From Crocosphaera sp. UHCC 0190 (GTDB taxonomy: Bacteria; Cyanobacteriota; Cyanobacteriia; Cyanobacteriales; Microcystaceae): a stretch of 64,000 bases of DNA. Of the stretch, positions 26,187-35,531 are shown in pieces. The notes below the pieces were generated by a model, which worked only from the letters and a program-made list of their open reading frames with translations, was not told where the DNA came from and made no database searches. Location of the stretch: the NCBI RefSeq assembly GCF_034932065.1, contig NZ_JAYGHP010000002.1:372001-436000 (forward strand), written 5' to 3'. How positions within the stretch are numbered: the stretch's first letter is position 1; every line of letters begins with the position of its first letter. The position numbers and the translations under genes were made by a program.

Positions 26187-27056
26187 ATGGGTAAGGTTTG
26201 GGAACTAGATTTTTATTCACGACCAATTTTAGATGAAAATAATAAGAAGCAATGGGAAGTTTTGATTTGTGAAACTCCTACCGATACCAAGCGATCGCCG
26301 GATAGTTGTTTTCGCTATACTCAGTTTTGTACCCCGACAACGGTTAACTCTCTCTGGCTCAGAGAAGCGATAGAAGCAGCGATTAAAGAAGCGGGGGAAA
26401 CCCCTAGCAAGATTCGCTTTTTTCGTCGTCAGATGAATAATATGATCGTCAAAGCTTGTGAGGATGCAGGTATCCCCGCAGCACCGAGTCGTCGGACTTA
26501 TGCCCTTAATCAGTGGTTGAGATTACGTCAATCTGAGTTTTATCCCAGTTATCCTGGTTATGACCCAAAAGCCGTTCAATCCGCTTCCGTGAACTATCCT
26601 CCCCTAGATGCTATTGCTCTACCGGATGCCGTGCGGGGAGATAAGATGGATAAGTGGGCGTTTGTTACCCTGGAAGCGGCTGCCCTCGAAGATATGAATG
26701 AGTGGAATATTGGCTTTGGGGAAGGATTTCCCATTTCCTTGGCAGGATTATCTTCTGATACCCCTATTCCTGGCCTAATTATCTTCTCACAACGCGCTCT
26801 CCCTCTGGCGGGTTGGATGTCAGGACTGGAATTAGTCTCCCTTAAGTTGCAAGCACTACCCCGACCCCTCATTCGTTTGGAAACGGGCTTAAGTGATAGC
26901 TGGATTTTGGTGAATTTGACGGATGACCCTAGTTTCGCTGAAGGTCAAGGGTTTGAAGCTACCAAGGAGAAGGCCCAAGGGGTTCATTTTCTCGCTATTC
27001 AGTCTAGTCCTGATGTAGAATCTTTTGCCGGGTTTTGGTTGTTAAAAGAAGAATAG
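26187..27056 (+). CDS. Tab2/Atab2-family RNA-binding protein (DUF1092)
   Basis: Cyanobacterial homologue (289 residues) of Tab2/Atab2, which in algae and plants binds A/U-rich leader RNA and promotes translation of photosystem I psaB and related mRNAs. The N-terminal MGKVWELDFYSRPILDE and the mid-protein segment KIRFFRRQMNNMIVKACE are characteristic. It follows the glycosyltransferase by two bases, but the functions are unrelated, so co-transcription may be accidental. RNA binding in this organism is inferred from the family. Confidence 0.85.
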   Translation: MGKVWELDFYSRPILDENNKKQWEVLICETPTDTKRSPDSCFRYTQFCTPTTVNSLWLREAIEAAIKEAGETPSKIRFFRRQMNNMIVKACEDAGIPAAPSRRTYALNQWLRLRQSEFYPSYPGYDPKAVQSASVNYPPLDAIALPDAVRGDKMDKWAFVTLEAAALEDMNEWNIGFGEGFPISLAGLSSDTPIPGLIIFSQRALPLAGWMSGLELVSLKLQALPRPLIRLETGLSDSWILVNLTDDPSFAEGQGFEATKEKAQGVHFLAIQSSPDVESFAGFWLLKEE

Positions 27057-27433
27057 GCGTTGCCTGTTTCCTGAATGCACATCTTGACGGGAAACAAGGA
27101 GTTTACAGGCGCACACAGATTCCCAATCCTACCGTTACTATCATTCGATAGTATACAAAAAAGTAGTATGGTTTGTCAACCCCTTTCTTTCGTTATTTAA
27201 TGAGAAAGATTCTTAAAATAATTGTTCACTGTAAACTATTTTAAGAGCATTTGGTATCAAGGAATACGGTTTTGAGGTGAAGAATATATATCAAAAATAC
27301 AAATGTATTACATATTTTTTGTAACGTTAGGCTTATTATAAAATTTCAATTGAACGAATAACAATCACAGGGTATCGTTTAGATGGTATTTATTCGGTAA
27401 AATGTTTTATTTATCAATAAAAATCAAAAAATT
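27057..27433. other. Intergenic, hairpin after the Tab2-like gene
   Basis: Very AT-rich 377 bp. A 7-bp inverted repeat tactatc/gatagta (27136-27153) with a 4-base loop, followed by an A-rich run, is the only structure I see. The rest should hold the promoter of the TAXI-like gene. Confidence 0.4.
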
Positions 27434-28753
27434 ATGCAAGAATCTATTTTTAGAAAATCTGCCATTCCCGTTGCTATCGGCAGTATTATTATGGTCATTA
27501 TTTTTGGCATAGCCTGGTTTAGAGATCAAAATGATGTTTATACTTTAACCCTAGCAACAGGCAGTAAGAGTGGTCAATATTATGCCTTTGGACAAGCCTT
27601 ATCAAAGGTTGTTAGCAGACATAACCCTCATCTGAAAATTAAAGTAATAGAAAGTAGTGGTGCAGTCGAAAACGTTCAATTACTCCAAGACAATAAAGTT
27701 CAATTAGCCTTTGTTCAAAGTGATACCAATGTCAGTCCTTCAACCAAGGCAGTGAGCTTTCTTTTCCCGGAAATGTTTCATCTGATTGCCCGTAAAGATT
27801 CTGGAATTAAAGAAATCAAGGACTTAGAAGGAAAGGGAATTGCTTTGATGCCGCAAGGGAGTGGTTCTTATACCATGTTTTGGGTATTAAGTGAGCATTA
27901 CCAATTAGATAAAACCCGACTGCAAACAAATTCAATGATGCCATTAGAAGCACATGAGGCATTAAATCAAGGAAAAGTTGATGCTTTATTTCGTTTAGTT
28001 GCCTTGGGGAATCCTGCGGTAATTGAATTATTACAAAATCCCCAATTAGAATTAATTCCAATTGATCAAGGTGCCGCCCTGAAATTAAATTTACCAGCTT
28101 TAGAAGAAATTTCAATTCCCAAAGGGGCTTATAATGGTTCTGTTCCTATTCCACAGCAAAATTTACCAGGGGTTGGAGTGCGGGCAGTTTTAGTGACTCG
28201 TAAGGAAATTAAGCAGGAAATTATTTTTGAAATTACCCGAATTTTATATGAAGCGAGAAATGATTTAGTTAAGGAATTTCCCCAAGCAGCCATGATCAAT
28301 GAACCGAATAATTATCGTAATTTAGGATTTTCGTTTCATCCAGGGGCGTTAGATTATTATAATCAAGGTCAACCCAGTTTTATTGTGGAATATGCTGAAC
28401 CGATTGGGTTATTTGTATCTGTATCGGTTTTGTTTATTTCAGGAATTTGGCAATTACGTTTATGGTTAAAAGGAAAGCAAAAAAATCGGGCTGACCTTTA
28501 TAATTTACAATTACTCGGAATTATTGCAAAAATTCAGACTATTGAAGATGTAAACCAATTAAACGCCATACGATATCAATTATTAGAGATGTTAGAGAAA
28601 GTGATTATTGATTTAGATAAAGATCTTATTTGTTCTGAGTCTTTTCAATCCTTTACCTTTCCTTGGCAGGTGGCTTTATCCAGTATCCATCAGAGGGAAA
28701 CTTTATTAATTAGAAAACAACAGCAAAAAATGATTATTGTCGATGAAAATTAA
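27434..28753 (+). CDS. TAXI-family (TRAP-type) solute-binding protein, membrane-anchored
   Basis: Protein of 439 residues with an N-terminal membrane segment (about 9-28) and a periplasmic TAXI-type binding domain (LATGSKSGQYYAFGQALSKV, LEGKGIALMPQGSGSYT). A second membrane helix follows at about 328-346, then a 90-residue cytoplasmic C-terminus. Ordinary TAXI binding proteins are soluble and sit beside TRAP permease genes. Here both membrane anchors and the absence of any permease suggest an orphan sensor or anchored binder. The ligand is unknown. Confidence 0.75.
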   Translation: MQESIFRKSAIPVAIGSIIMVIIFGIAWFRDQNDVYTLTLATGSKSGQYYAFGQALSKVVSRHNPHLKIKVIESSGAVENVQLLQDNKVQLAFVQSDTNVSPSTKAVSFLFPEMFHLIARKDSGIKEIKDLEGKGIALMPQGSGSYTMFWVLSEHYQLDKTRLQTNSMMPLEAHEALNQGKVDALFRLVALGNPAVIELLQNPQLELIPIDQGAALKLNLPALEEISIPKGAYNGSVPIPQQNLPGVGVRAVLVTRKEIKQEIIFEITRILYEARNDLVKEFPQAAMINEPNNYRNLGFSFHPGALDYYNQGQPSFIVEYAEPIGLFVSVSVLFISGIWQLRLWLKGKQKNRADLYNLQLLGIIAKIQTIEDVNQLNAIRYQLLEMLEKVIIDLDKDLICSESFQSFTFPWQVALSSIHQRETLLIRKQQQKMIIVDEN

Positions 28754-28815
28754 AACCGATTAGGGGTAAACAGCAAATAAACATCTTCTAGTTTAAATCG
28801 TTTTCATGGGTATCC

Positions 28816-29790
28816 CTATTGAACCGATAACCCTTTAGAAGCTAACCAATCTTTGTTATAAATCCGAGACTGATAACGGGCCCCACCATCACATAACACA
28901 GTTACGATGGTATGGCCTGGCCCCATTGCTTTGGCTAAAGCGATCGCCGCCCCCACATTAATCCCCACAGAGCCGCCCATAAATAAGCCTTCTTGGTACA
29001 TTAACTGATAGATGACTCTCAAAGCTTCATGGTCATCAATTTGAATGGCATCATCAATAGGAACCCCTTGCATATTAGCGGTAATGCGACTGTTACCAAT
29101 ACCCTCAGTAATAGAACTGCCTTGAGGATTAATTTCCCCTGTTTTCACATAACTGTAGAGTCCGCTGCCCATGGGATCAGCAACAATACATTTGATCTCA
29201 GAGTTCTTCTCCTTAAAAAATAATGCCCCCCCTGCGTAGGTTCCCCCGGTTCCGGTCGCTGATACCCAAGCATCAACTTTCCCATCGGTTTGCTGCCAAA
29301 TTTCGGGGCCTGTGGTTTCATAATGGGCCAATCGGTTGGCTAAATTATCAAATTGGTTAGCCCAAATCGCGTTATCTAATTCTTGGGCAACTCTACCCGA
29401 AACTTTGACATAATTATTCGGGTCTTTGTAGGGAACAGCAGGAACTGTCCGTACTTCGGCCCCCAATGTTCTCAAAAGGTCAATTTTCTCTTGAGATTGG
29501 GTATCTGGAATAATAATTAGGCATTTATAACCTTTGGCATTACAAATATGGGCTAACCCGATACCCGTATTCCCTGCGGTACCTTCGACGACGGTTCCCC
29601 CAGGTTTGAGGAGGCCTTTTTTTTCTGCATCTTGAATAATATATAAGGCAGCCCTATCTTTAACGGAACCCCCAGGATTAAGAAATTCTGCTTTGCCTAA
29701 AATTTCGCATCCGGTTTCTTCACTAAAACTGTTGAGTCGAATTAGGGGTGTATTGCCAACTGTACCAATAAAGCCGTCTTTAATATCCAT
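28816..29790 (-). CDS. cysK: Cysteine synthase (O-acetylserine sulfhydrylase)
   Basis: PLP-dependent enzyme (324 residues) making L-cysteine from O-acetylserine and sulfide. PLP Lys44 lies in NPGGSVKDRAALY, and the cofactor loop is GTAGNTGIGLAH. The C-terminal region is of the CysK/CysM/CBS type without extra regulatory domains. The ATG at 29790 has AGAGGA just upstream and matches the conserved start MDIKDGFIGTVGNTPL; the 35-residue upstream extension is rejected. The exact paralogue (CysK or CysM) is not certain. Confidence 0.85.
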   Translation of the reverse strand: MDIKDGFIGTVGNTPLIRLNSFSEETGCEILGKAEFLNPGGSVKDRAALYIIQDAEKKGLLKPGGTVVEGTAGNTGIGLAHICNAKGYKCLIIIPDTQSQEKIDLLRTLGAEVRTVPAVPYKDPNNYVKVSGRVAQELDNAIWANQFDNLANRLAHYETTGPEIWQQTDGKVDAWVSATGTGGTYAGGALFFKEKNSEIKCIVADPMGSGLYSYVKTGEINPQGSSITEGIGNSRITANMQGVPIDDAIQIDDHEALRVIYQLMYQEGLFMGGSVGINVGAAIALAKAMGPGHTIVTVLCDGGARYQSRIYNKDWLASKGLSVQ

Positions 29791-29906
29791 AATCCTCTGT
29801 ATTGTCCGACAATCCCTATTGATCAATAGTATCAGATGCTTACGGCAACACCAACCCCAGAAATTTTTGCTACAATTAGAGTCTATGATCATCAATCGGT
29901 TAATTT

Positions 29907-30125
29907 ATGGCAAAACGATTAAAGCGATGGGAATCCCCCCGTCGTCAAGGACGTAATGATAAGGGACGCGGAGGAAGCGCAAGACAGCGACAACTCAGAA
30001 AACAGCAACAAATGTTACGCAAAAGGCTGAAATCTGACTCAGATAGGAAGAAACAAATTAGAGACAAGGAAGAGAAGTTAAATCCTCTTCCTTTTCGTTT
30101 TTTAGAAGTAAAAAGAATCAGTTAA
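29907..30125 (+). CDS. Small very basic hypothetical protein
   Basis: A 72-codon frame from ATG 29907 encodes an Arg/Lys/Gln-rich protein (start MAKRLKRWESPRRQGRNDKG) with no recognised domain. The composition suggests nucleic-acid binding or disorder. A strong intrinsic terminator (30066-30103) lies inside the last third of the frame, so either the gene ends on its own terminator or the true product is a short RNA and the frame is incidental. It diverges from cysK and converges on the cruA-like gene. Confidence 0.5.
   Translation: MAKRLKRWESPRRQGRNDKGRGGSARQRQLRKQQQMLRKRLKSDSDRKKQIRDKEEKLNPLPFRFLEVKRIS
30066..30103 (+). terminator. Intrinsic terminator overlapping the small basic ORF
   Basis: Perfect 9-bp stem aaggaagag/ctcttcctt with a 10-base loop is followed by ttcgtttttt. 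It is one of the clearest Rho-independent terminators in the window. It lies within the reading frame 29907-30125. Confidence 0.8.
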
Positions 30126-30130
30126 ACCCG

Positions 30131-32041
30131 TTAAACACTATTTTTTTTTCCTACATTCTTTAAAGCATCTAACGTAAAGTCAAAATAAGATCCTAACCAC
30201 CTTAATATATCTTGGGTTCCTGCCATTTCCCAAATCCAAAGTAATAAAGTGGGATTCGTTCTAGCTGCTTTTAAAGCGAGTCGGGTAAACATTAACCAAG
30301 TCGTTTTGTCCTTAATAAAGGTTTCAGAAACATCAGAAGGAGAGTCTGCTAATAACCCAAAAAAGGTATTTAACATGGAATTAATTTGCTGTGGAGGCAA
30401 GGTTTTTCCGGTGGGAACCATCATCCCTTTAGAAAATAACCAAGTTACCGCCACATTACTTTGATAAGCGCGAATTTGGTTTAAATTTTTAGCGGTTAAA
30501 TTATCATTTTTTAACGCCTTTTCTAATAGACGAGTTAACCTGCCTAAGTTGCGAACTAAAGAACCAAATCCTGTAAAAATTAAGGGAGATTGTAAGGAAG
30601 CAGAATCCCCAATGGCTAATAATCGATCAAAGGCTACTTTGCGATCACTTTTCCCAACAGTAAAATGACCGGGAATATAGCCAAAAGTGGGTTTTTTCCA
30701 GGTTAATTCTTCTAAGTTACAACGACGATATTCTGGTAAAATATGGAAAAAATCTTCATACATTTCCAACAACGAACCAGGGTTATCAGGATGAACTTGA
30801 TGATAATGAAATAGATAAAAGGTTAACTCTTTATCCTCCCCTGGAAACAATTCCCAAATCAACTGTCTTCCGCGAGAAATATCCCCATGAGAATTTAATA
30901 CATCCCCATATCTTGCGTCCCAAACTTCCTCAGATAATCCTTCAATTACTGCTCCAACGGTAGGACAAACACTATCAAATGTCCGTTTACCATTAAGTTG
31001 CCAAGCAATAGGTGAAGTCGTACCCATCGCATCCATCAATAATCTGCATCTAACTTTTTTGGTTTCTGTTGTTTCCAAATCAACTAAGTTAACTGTTACC
31101 CCATCAGGATCAATATTCGCTTTAATAAATTCTGTTCTCTCCCAAATATCTCCTCCCGCTTTTCTTAATTTATCCCCACATAATCCCAAAAATTTAGTCG
31201 AATCAATGGCGATATTTAAAACTGTCGGTGTATGCAAAATATTGGCTTTCAGATGAGAAGGATTATTGCCATCAAAAAATTTACTAAATCCATCGATATA
31301 TTCTCGCGCAATAATCGATTCAAATTCATCTTTTGTGAATAAACCTAACTCAATTAAACTCTGAAATTCTGACCGAGAAATATTCCATTCTCGGTTCATG
31401 CGTCCAAAGACTAACCGTTCCACCAATAACACCCGATAGCCCAATTGTGCCATGACGGCTGCATGAATCGCCCCCAATGCCCCCCCAAGATAAATTAGGT
31501 CATAGTTGGTCAAAGTTGTTTCATCGAGGCTCTTTTGCTGAAAAATGACCTGTTTGGGTTGTTGTGGGTTCTTAACATTTTCTCGCCACCGTTTTTCCCA
31601 CCAGTAAACTCGCTGTAAGTCTGTCTCCCCTTGGGGCATTTTACGGAAAAAATGCACCGTTTTAGGATAATAAGGGGTTAAGGCTGCAAAAATTGATGTT
31701 TCTGAGAGATCTAATTCTGGTAATTCAGGATATTGCTGGGGAAACTCCTGTCTCATCTCTTGCTGCAACTGCATACAAACGTACTGTTCACGAGGGAAAG
31801 GTTTTTCACCCCAGCGAAAGATTTTCAGATAGGTAGTTCTTTGTACTGACCAGACAAAAATTGATAATTCCGTTTCAGGAATCCCCTGAGTCGAAGATGA
31901 AGATTGATCTACAACTTGCAAACGAATACCATCTGGTGTGATAATTTTCTTTCCCACGACTGGTGTCCACTGCTGTTGTAACCAGCGACAGACAAGGGGA
32001 GTATCAGGGGTTGGAACTTCGAGGTAGAGAATTTCTTGCAT
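30131..32041 (-). CDS. cruA: Lycopene cyclase, CruA/CruP family
   Basis: Flavoprotein of 636 residues related to lycopene cyclase CruA, which forms the beta-rings of carotenoids in cyanobacteria lacking CrtL. A Rossmann dinucleotide motif lies near residue 185 (LIYLGGALGAIHAAVMA). It also has the family segments GRMNREWNISRSEF and LLAIGDSASLQSPLIFTGFG. The length fits CruA; the shorter paralogue CruP shares most motifs and is said to lack cyclase activity, so CruP is not excluded. Known CruA enzymes carry bound chlorophyll. It stands alone and converges on the small basic gene. Confidence 0.78.
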   Translation of the reverse strand: MQEILYLEVPTPDTPLVCRWLQQQWTPVVGKKIITPDGIRLQVVDQSSSSTQGIPETELSIFVWSVQRTTYLKIFRWGEKPFPREQYVCMQLQQEMRQEFPQQYPELPELDLSETSIFAALTPYYPKTVHFFRKMPQGETDLQRVYWWEKRWRENVKNPQQPKQVIFQQKSLDETTLTNYDLIYLGGALGAIHAAVMAQLGYRVLLVERLVFGRMNREWNISRSEFQSLIELGLFTKDEFESIIAREYIDGFSKFFDGNNPSHLKANILHTPTVLNIAIDSTKFLGLCGDKLRKAGGDIWERTEFIKANIDPDGVTVNLVDLETTETKKVRCRLLMDAMGTTSPIAWQLNGKRTFDSVCPTVGAVIEGLSEEVWDARYGDVLNSHGDISRGRQLIWELFPGEDKELTFYLFHYHQVHPDNPGSLLEMYEDFFHILPEYRRCNLEELTWKKPTFGYIPGHFTVGKSDRKVAFDRLLAIGDSASLQSPLIFTGFGSLVRNLGRLTRLLEKALKNDNLTAKNLNQIRAYQSNVAVTWLFSKGMMVPTGKTLPPQQINSMLNTFFGLLADSPSDVSETFIKDKTTWLMFTRLALKAARTNPTLLLWIWEMAGTQDILRWLGSYFDFTLDALKNVGKKNSV

Positions 32042-32197
32042 TTTGATATGTTAAGAAAACCAAAATTAAGCAAAAGTACAGAGTAGAGTTGCTTGAAAGT
32101 ACGCTAGACTTTCCGTTACTGTATTCTGAAAGTACACTTTAAAAAAGTTTACATTTTCTTGGTCGATCCGGATTATTCAATATTTTATTTACCCGTT

Positions 32198-32431
32198 ATG
32201 CATTATCCCATTCCAGCAAGTCGTGAAGAAATATTTGCTTTAAGAAGCAGACCAGTCGATGAAGAAATGATCGCAGTGGCTATCACTGGGGTTGTCAAGC
32301 TTGCCCGTTCTCAGGGACAATCCTTAGATGATTTAACGGCTGAAGTCTTGCAAGAAGATCCCCTGTTAGATCGGGTTCAACGTCGTTGGTTGAGTAATTT
32401 AGTGGAACAGGCATGGCAGGCATTGCCATAA
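32198..32431 (+). CDS. Small conserved-looking hypothetical protein (77 residues)
   Basis: ATG at 32198 (a longer TTG-started frame begins at 32159). The product is acidic and mostly helical (DEEMIAVAITGVVKLARSQGQSLDDLTAEVL), without membrane segment or known motif. The codon use and even charge pattern look like a real gene. It diverges from the cruA-like gene. I do not recognise a family. Confidence 0.6.
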   Translation: MHYPIPASREEIFALRSRPVDEEMIAVAITGVVKLARSQGQSLDDLTAEVLQEDPLLDRVQRRWLSNLVEQAWQALP

Positions 32432-32634
32432 AAGGGCAAGTTGTGCTTATCCGGCAAAATTAAAACAATCTTTAAATTTCCCCAATCAATTAAACGTTAA
32501 AAACTTATCAAACTCAGGACAACAAAAACAGCACTCAAACACCTATAATAACCCCAGAGAATCGAGGCATAAGGCTGTTAATCACTGCCCTTGATTAGCT
32601 AAACTGCAACAATGGTATATCTTGTTATAGGCTC

Positions 32635-33594
32635 ATGTGGAAACCCTTAAAACTTGCTCCTTGGGCGATCGCAGCTAGTGCGGCCTGGTCTTTAGGCTTC
32701 ATTTATAATGTCTATTATGGTGGTGAATTAAGCTGGTTACGGGCCATGTATTTGGAAAAAATGTCCCTCGCGGCCCAAATTCAAACTTCCCCCAGATTAA
32801 TCATTACAGGGGGGTCAGGGGCCCATCATTCCATTAATTCTGAGGTACTTGAACAAAAATTAGGCATTAGGGTCTTCAATTTGGGGTTAGATGGCCCAGT
32901 GGGACTTGATGTTATTCTCCCCAGTGTTCTCGAAGCAGTTCGTCCAGGGGATATTGTTCTCTTAATTCCCGAAGACTTGATTTTGCTAGATGAGGACGGG
33001 TTGCTTGATCGTTCGGCCCCCTTTGGTATTGCCATCGGACAGCCAGGACTAGGGAACATTCCTCCCAGACAATTAATTGAAAGCTTCTGGATGCAGGGTA
33101 TTCCTACCCTCCGAGCCGTAACTAAATCAACGGTAGACTTAGTAGAAAAGGGTCGTATGACAGGATATTATTCCGATCCCTTAACTTCCCATGGCGACCC
33201 CAGTACCACAAAATATCGTGAGGGTAAATGGTGGACAAGGACAATTGACAACTCTATTTCTCCCCATGCGGTTCAACGAATTAGCCAATTTCGTCAAGAA
33301 TTAGAAGCTAAAGGTGCAACTTTAGTTCTATCTTTACCTTGGGTTTATAATAGTCATGATCCAAAAAGTATGGGAAATATGGAAAAAATCACGCAAAAAC
33401 TAAGTCAAATTGCCCCCTTAGTTTATGATAAAAATGATTATAATTTGAAAACAGATTCTAGTTTATTCGCAGATACTCATTATCATCTTTTGCTTGAAGC
33501 TAGAAAGATTCGCTCTCAAGCATTAGCTGAACAACTCAAACCGGTTCTTAAGGAATTAGAAGTTTTACCCGCTCAGAATTTTGATAAACAATGA
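32635..33594 (+). CDS. SGNH-like membrane-anchored protein
   Basis: Protein of 319 residues with an N-terminal hydrophobic anchor (about 9-26) and an SGNH-hydrolase-like domain: ITGGSGAHHSIN (nucleophile-like Ser61), then VFNLGLDGP and a late FADTHYHL carrying a D-x-H-type dyad. It has the same block order as the MBOAT partner at 22866, so the two are distant relatives. Its stop overlaps the start of the HTTM-DCC gene by four bases (ATGA), showing translational coupling and a likely joint function at the membrane. The substrate is unknown. Confidence 0.65.
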   Translation: MWKPLKLAPWAIAASAAWSLGFIYNVYYGGELSWLRAMYLEKMSLAAQIQTSPRLIITGGSGAHHSINSEVLEQKLGIRVFNLGLDGPVGLDVILPSVLEAVRPGDIVLLIPEDLILLDEDGLLDRSAPFGIAIGQPGLGNIPPRQLIESFWMQGIPTLRAVTKSTVDLVEKGRMTGYYSDPLTSHGDPSTTKYREGKWWTRTIDNSISPHAVQRISQFRQELEAKGATLVLSLPWVYNSHDPKSMGNMEKITQKLSQIAPLVYDKNDYNLKTDSSLFADTHYHLLLEARKIRSQALAEQLKPVLKELEVLPAQNFDKQ

Positions 33595-35441
33595 ACCCTG
33601 AAACTCCCTCAAAATTAACTAAAATTTTTGGTTTAGATTTACGCTCCTTGGCGGTTTTTCGCATGGGTTTGGCTTTAGTCGTCATGGCTGATTTATTAAG
33701 TCGAGCTAAGGGAATTAATGCCCATTATACCGATGCCGGTGTACTTCCTAGAGAAATATTAACTCAACAACTACTTCATCCTTGGTATTGGTCTTTTCAT
33801 TTAATTAGTGGTGATTTTTTCTTCCAAGTATTTCTCTTTTTAATCGCTTTTTTAATTGCCTTAGCTCTATTAGCAGGTTATCGTACCCGACTGGCTATTA
33901 TTGCAACTTGGGCTTTAAATGTTTCCTTGCAAAATCGTAATCCTGCTCTGATTTTTGCGGGAGATGATGTCTTAAGAGCCATGCTATTTTGGGCAATGTT
34001 TTTGCCGTTAGGTTGTGCTTATTCCCTCGATAGTGCCTTAAATTCTTCCCCTAAACCATTACCAAAACGGTTTGTGAGTGGGGCAACCTTTGCTTTTATT
34101 GTACAACTTATTTTTATTTATACTTGGTCAGCCGCTTATAAAACCAAAAGTGAGCTTTGGTGGCCTGATGGAGATGCCGTTTATTATTCTTTAAGTTTTG
34201 ATCAATATGCTACAGAATTTGGTCATTTTTTATTAGGGTTTCCTATTCCTATTCTCAGAATTTTAACCTTTGGTGCTTTAATTTTTGAATGGGTTGGCCC
34301 GTTTATTATTCTGATTCCTTTTCGCACTAGCTTTTTCCGATGTTTAGGGATTATTTCTTTTATTTTCTTACATCTTGGCTTTGAATTATCCTTTTCTATT
34401 GGGGTTTTAAGTTATCTGAGTGTGGTCAATTGGTTGACCTTAATTCCCACTGAATTATGGGATAAGGGAACGCAACTAATTAGCACCACTGCACGGAAAG
34501 GATTAACTATTTATTACGATGCAGATTGTGGATTTTGCAAGAAAGTTGTTCATTTTATCAGGACATTTTTGATTTTGCCAGGAACCCCTTTATTAATCGC
34601 TCAAGATCATGAATCTATCTATGCAGATATGTTAGAAAAAAATTCTTGGGTTGTAGTTGACTGGGAAAATAAACGTCATTATAAATTTGAAGCGATAGCT
34701 TATGTGGTTAGTTTATCCCCTATTCTCTATTTGTTTGCCCCTCTTTTGCGTTGGCAACCTCTGATGAATGTTGGCACAAAATTTTATGAAACCATTGCTT
34801 CAAATCGTAAATTTGCGGGTAATTTTACTCGTCCTTTCAAGTTTCGTCCTTTGCAAGTAAATTCATCCCTACCCTTTAATATTATTACTTTATTTCTGCT
34901 GTTTTTAACCACAATGTGGAATCTGCAAAGCTTTGTCGATCAAACCGTTGCTCGTCGTCCCTTGAAAGATGATTGGATTAATAAAACTCATCACTTTTTA
35001 AATCGTAAAACCTTTCAAACAATCAATATAATTGGTTATATAACTCGTTTAGATCAGTCCTGGAGTATTTTTGCTCCTGCACCCCCAAGAGATGACGGTT
35101 GGCACGTGATTGTCGGAAAATTAAAGGATGGAACGGAAGTCAATATTCTTGATGAAAAGCGTCCTATTAGTTGGGACAAACCTACATTAAAAAATCGTCA
35201 AACCCTCTATCAAACCATTCAATGGCGCGTTTATTTTATTAATTTGAATCGGACAATGGGCAAAAAATTGTATCCCCATTTTGCTGATTATCTTTGTCGA
35301 GAATGGAATAAAAAACATTCAACAGATCAACAATTAGAGAGTTTTGAAATTTATTTTATGGACGAAAGAACTGTCCCCCCAGGAGAAACCCAAAGAGTCG
35401 AAAAGAAAAAAGTTTGGCAACAATCTTGTTCTGGTGAGTAA
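33591..35441 (+). CDS. HTTM membrane enzyme fused to a DCC thiol domain
   Basis: Protein of 616 residues. Residues 1-290 form a multi-pass HTTM domain like vitamin-K-dependent gamma-carboxylases (early FRMGLALVVMADLLSRA, YTDAGVLP, LQNRNPALIFAGD). Residues 304-400 are a DCC (DUF393) thioredoxin-like domain with DADCGFCKK (Cys313, Cys316). After another membrane segment, the C-terminal 160 residues resemble the periplasmic tail found in some HTTM proteins (SIFAPAPPRDDGW). The fusion suggests a redox-assisted membrane reaction, but bacterial HTTM enzymes are mostly uncharacterised. It is coupled to the SGNH-like gene by a 4-base overlap. Confidence 0.78.
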   Translation: MNPETPSKLTKIFGLDLRSLAVFRMGLALVVMADLLSRAKGINAHYTDAGVLPREILTQQLLHPWYWSFHLISGDFFFQVFLFLIAFLIALALLAGYRTRLAIIATWALNVSLQNRNPALIFAGDDVLRAMLFWAMFLPLGCAYSLDSALNSSPKPLPKRFVSGATFAFIVQLIFIYTWSAAYKTKSELWWPDGDAVYYSLSFDQYATEFGHFLLGFPIPILRILTFGALIFEWVGPFIILIPFRTSFFRCLGIISFIFLHLGFELSFSIGVLSYLSVVNWLTLIPTELWDKGTQLISTTARKGLTIYYDADCGFCKKVVHFIRTFLILPGTPLLIAQDHESIYADMLEKNSWVVVDWENKRHYKFEAIAYVVSLSPILYLFAPLLRWQPLMNVGTKFYETIASNRKFAGNFTRPFKFRPLQVNSSLPFNIITLFLLFLTTMWNLQSFVDQTVARRPLKDDWINKTHHFLNRKTFQTINIIGYITRLDQSWSIFAPAPPRDDGWHVIVGKLKDGTEVNILDEKRPISWDKPTLKNRQTLYQTIQWRVYFINLNRTMGKKLYPHFADYLCREWNKKHSTDQQLESFEIYFMDERTVPPGETQRVEKKKVWQQSCSGE

Positions 35442-35531
35442 GGCGATCGCTGAATTTCTCTCATGAGATATTTTTGGGTAAATTTTAACTTAACACCATA
35501 CTCTAAAAAAATCAGAGAAAATATCCAATAA

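Noticed and set aside
29791-29895. 35-residue N-terminal extension of cysteine synthase
   Set aside because: The Cys/Trp-rich extension is not family-like, and AGAGGA marks the ATG at 29790.
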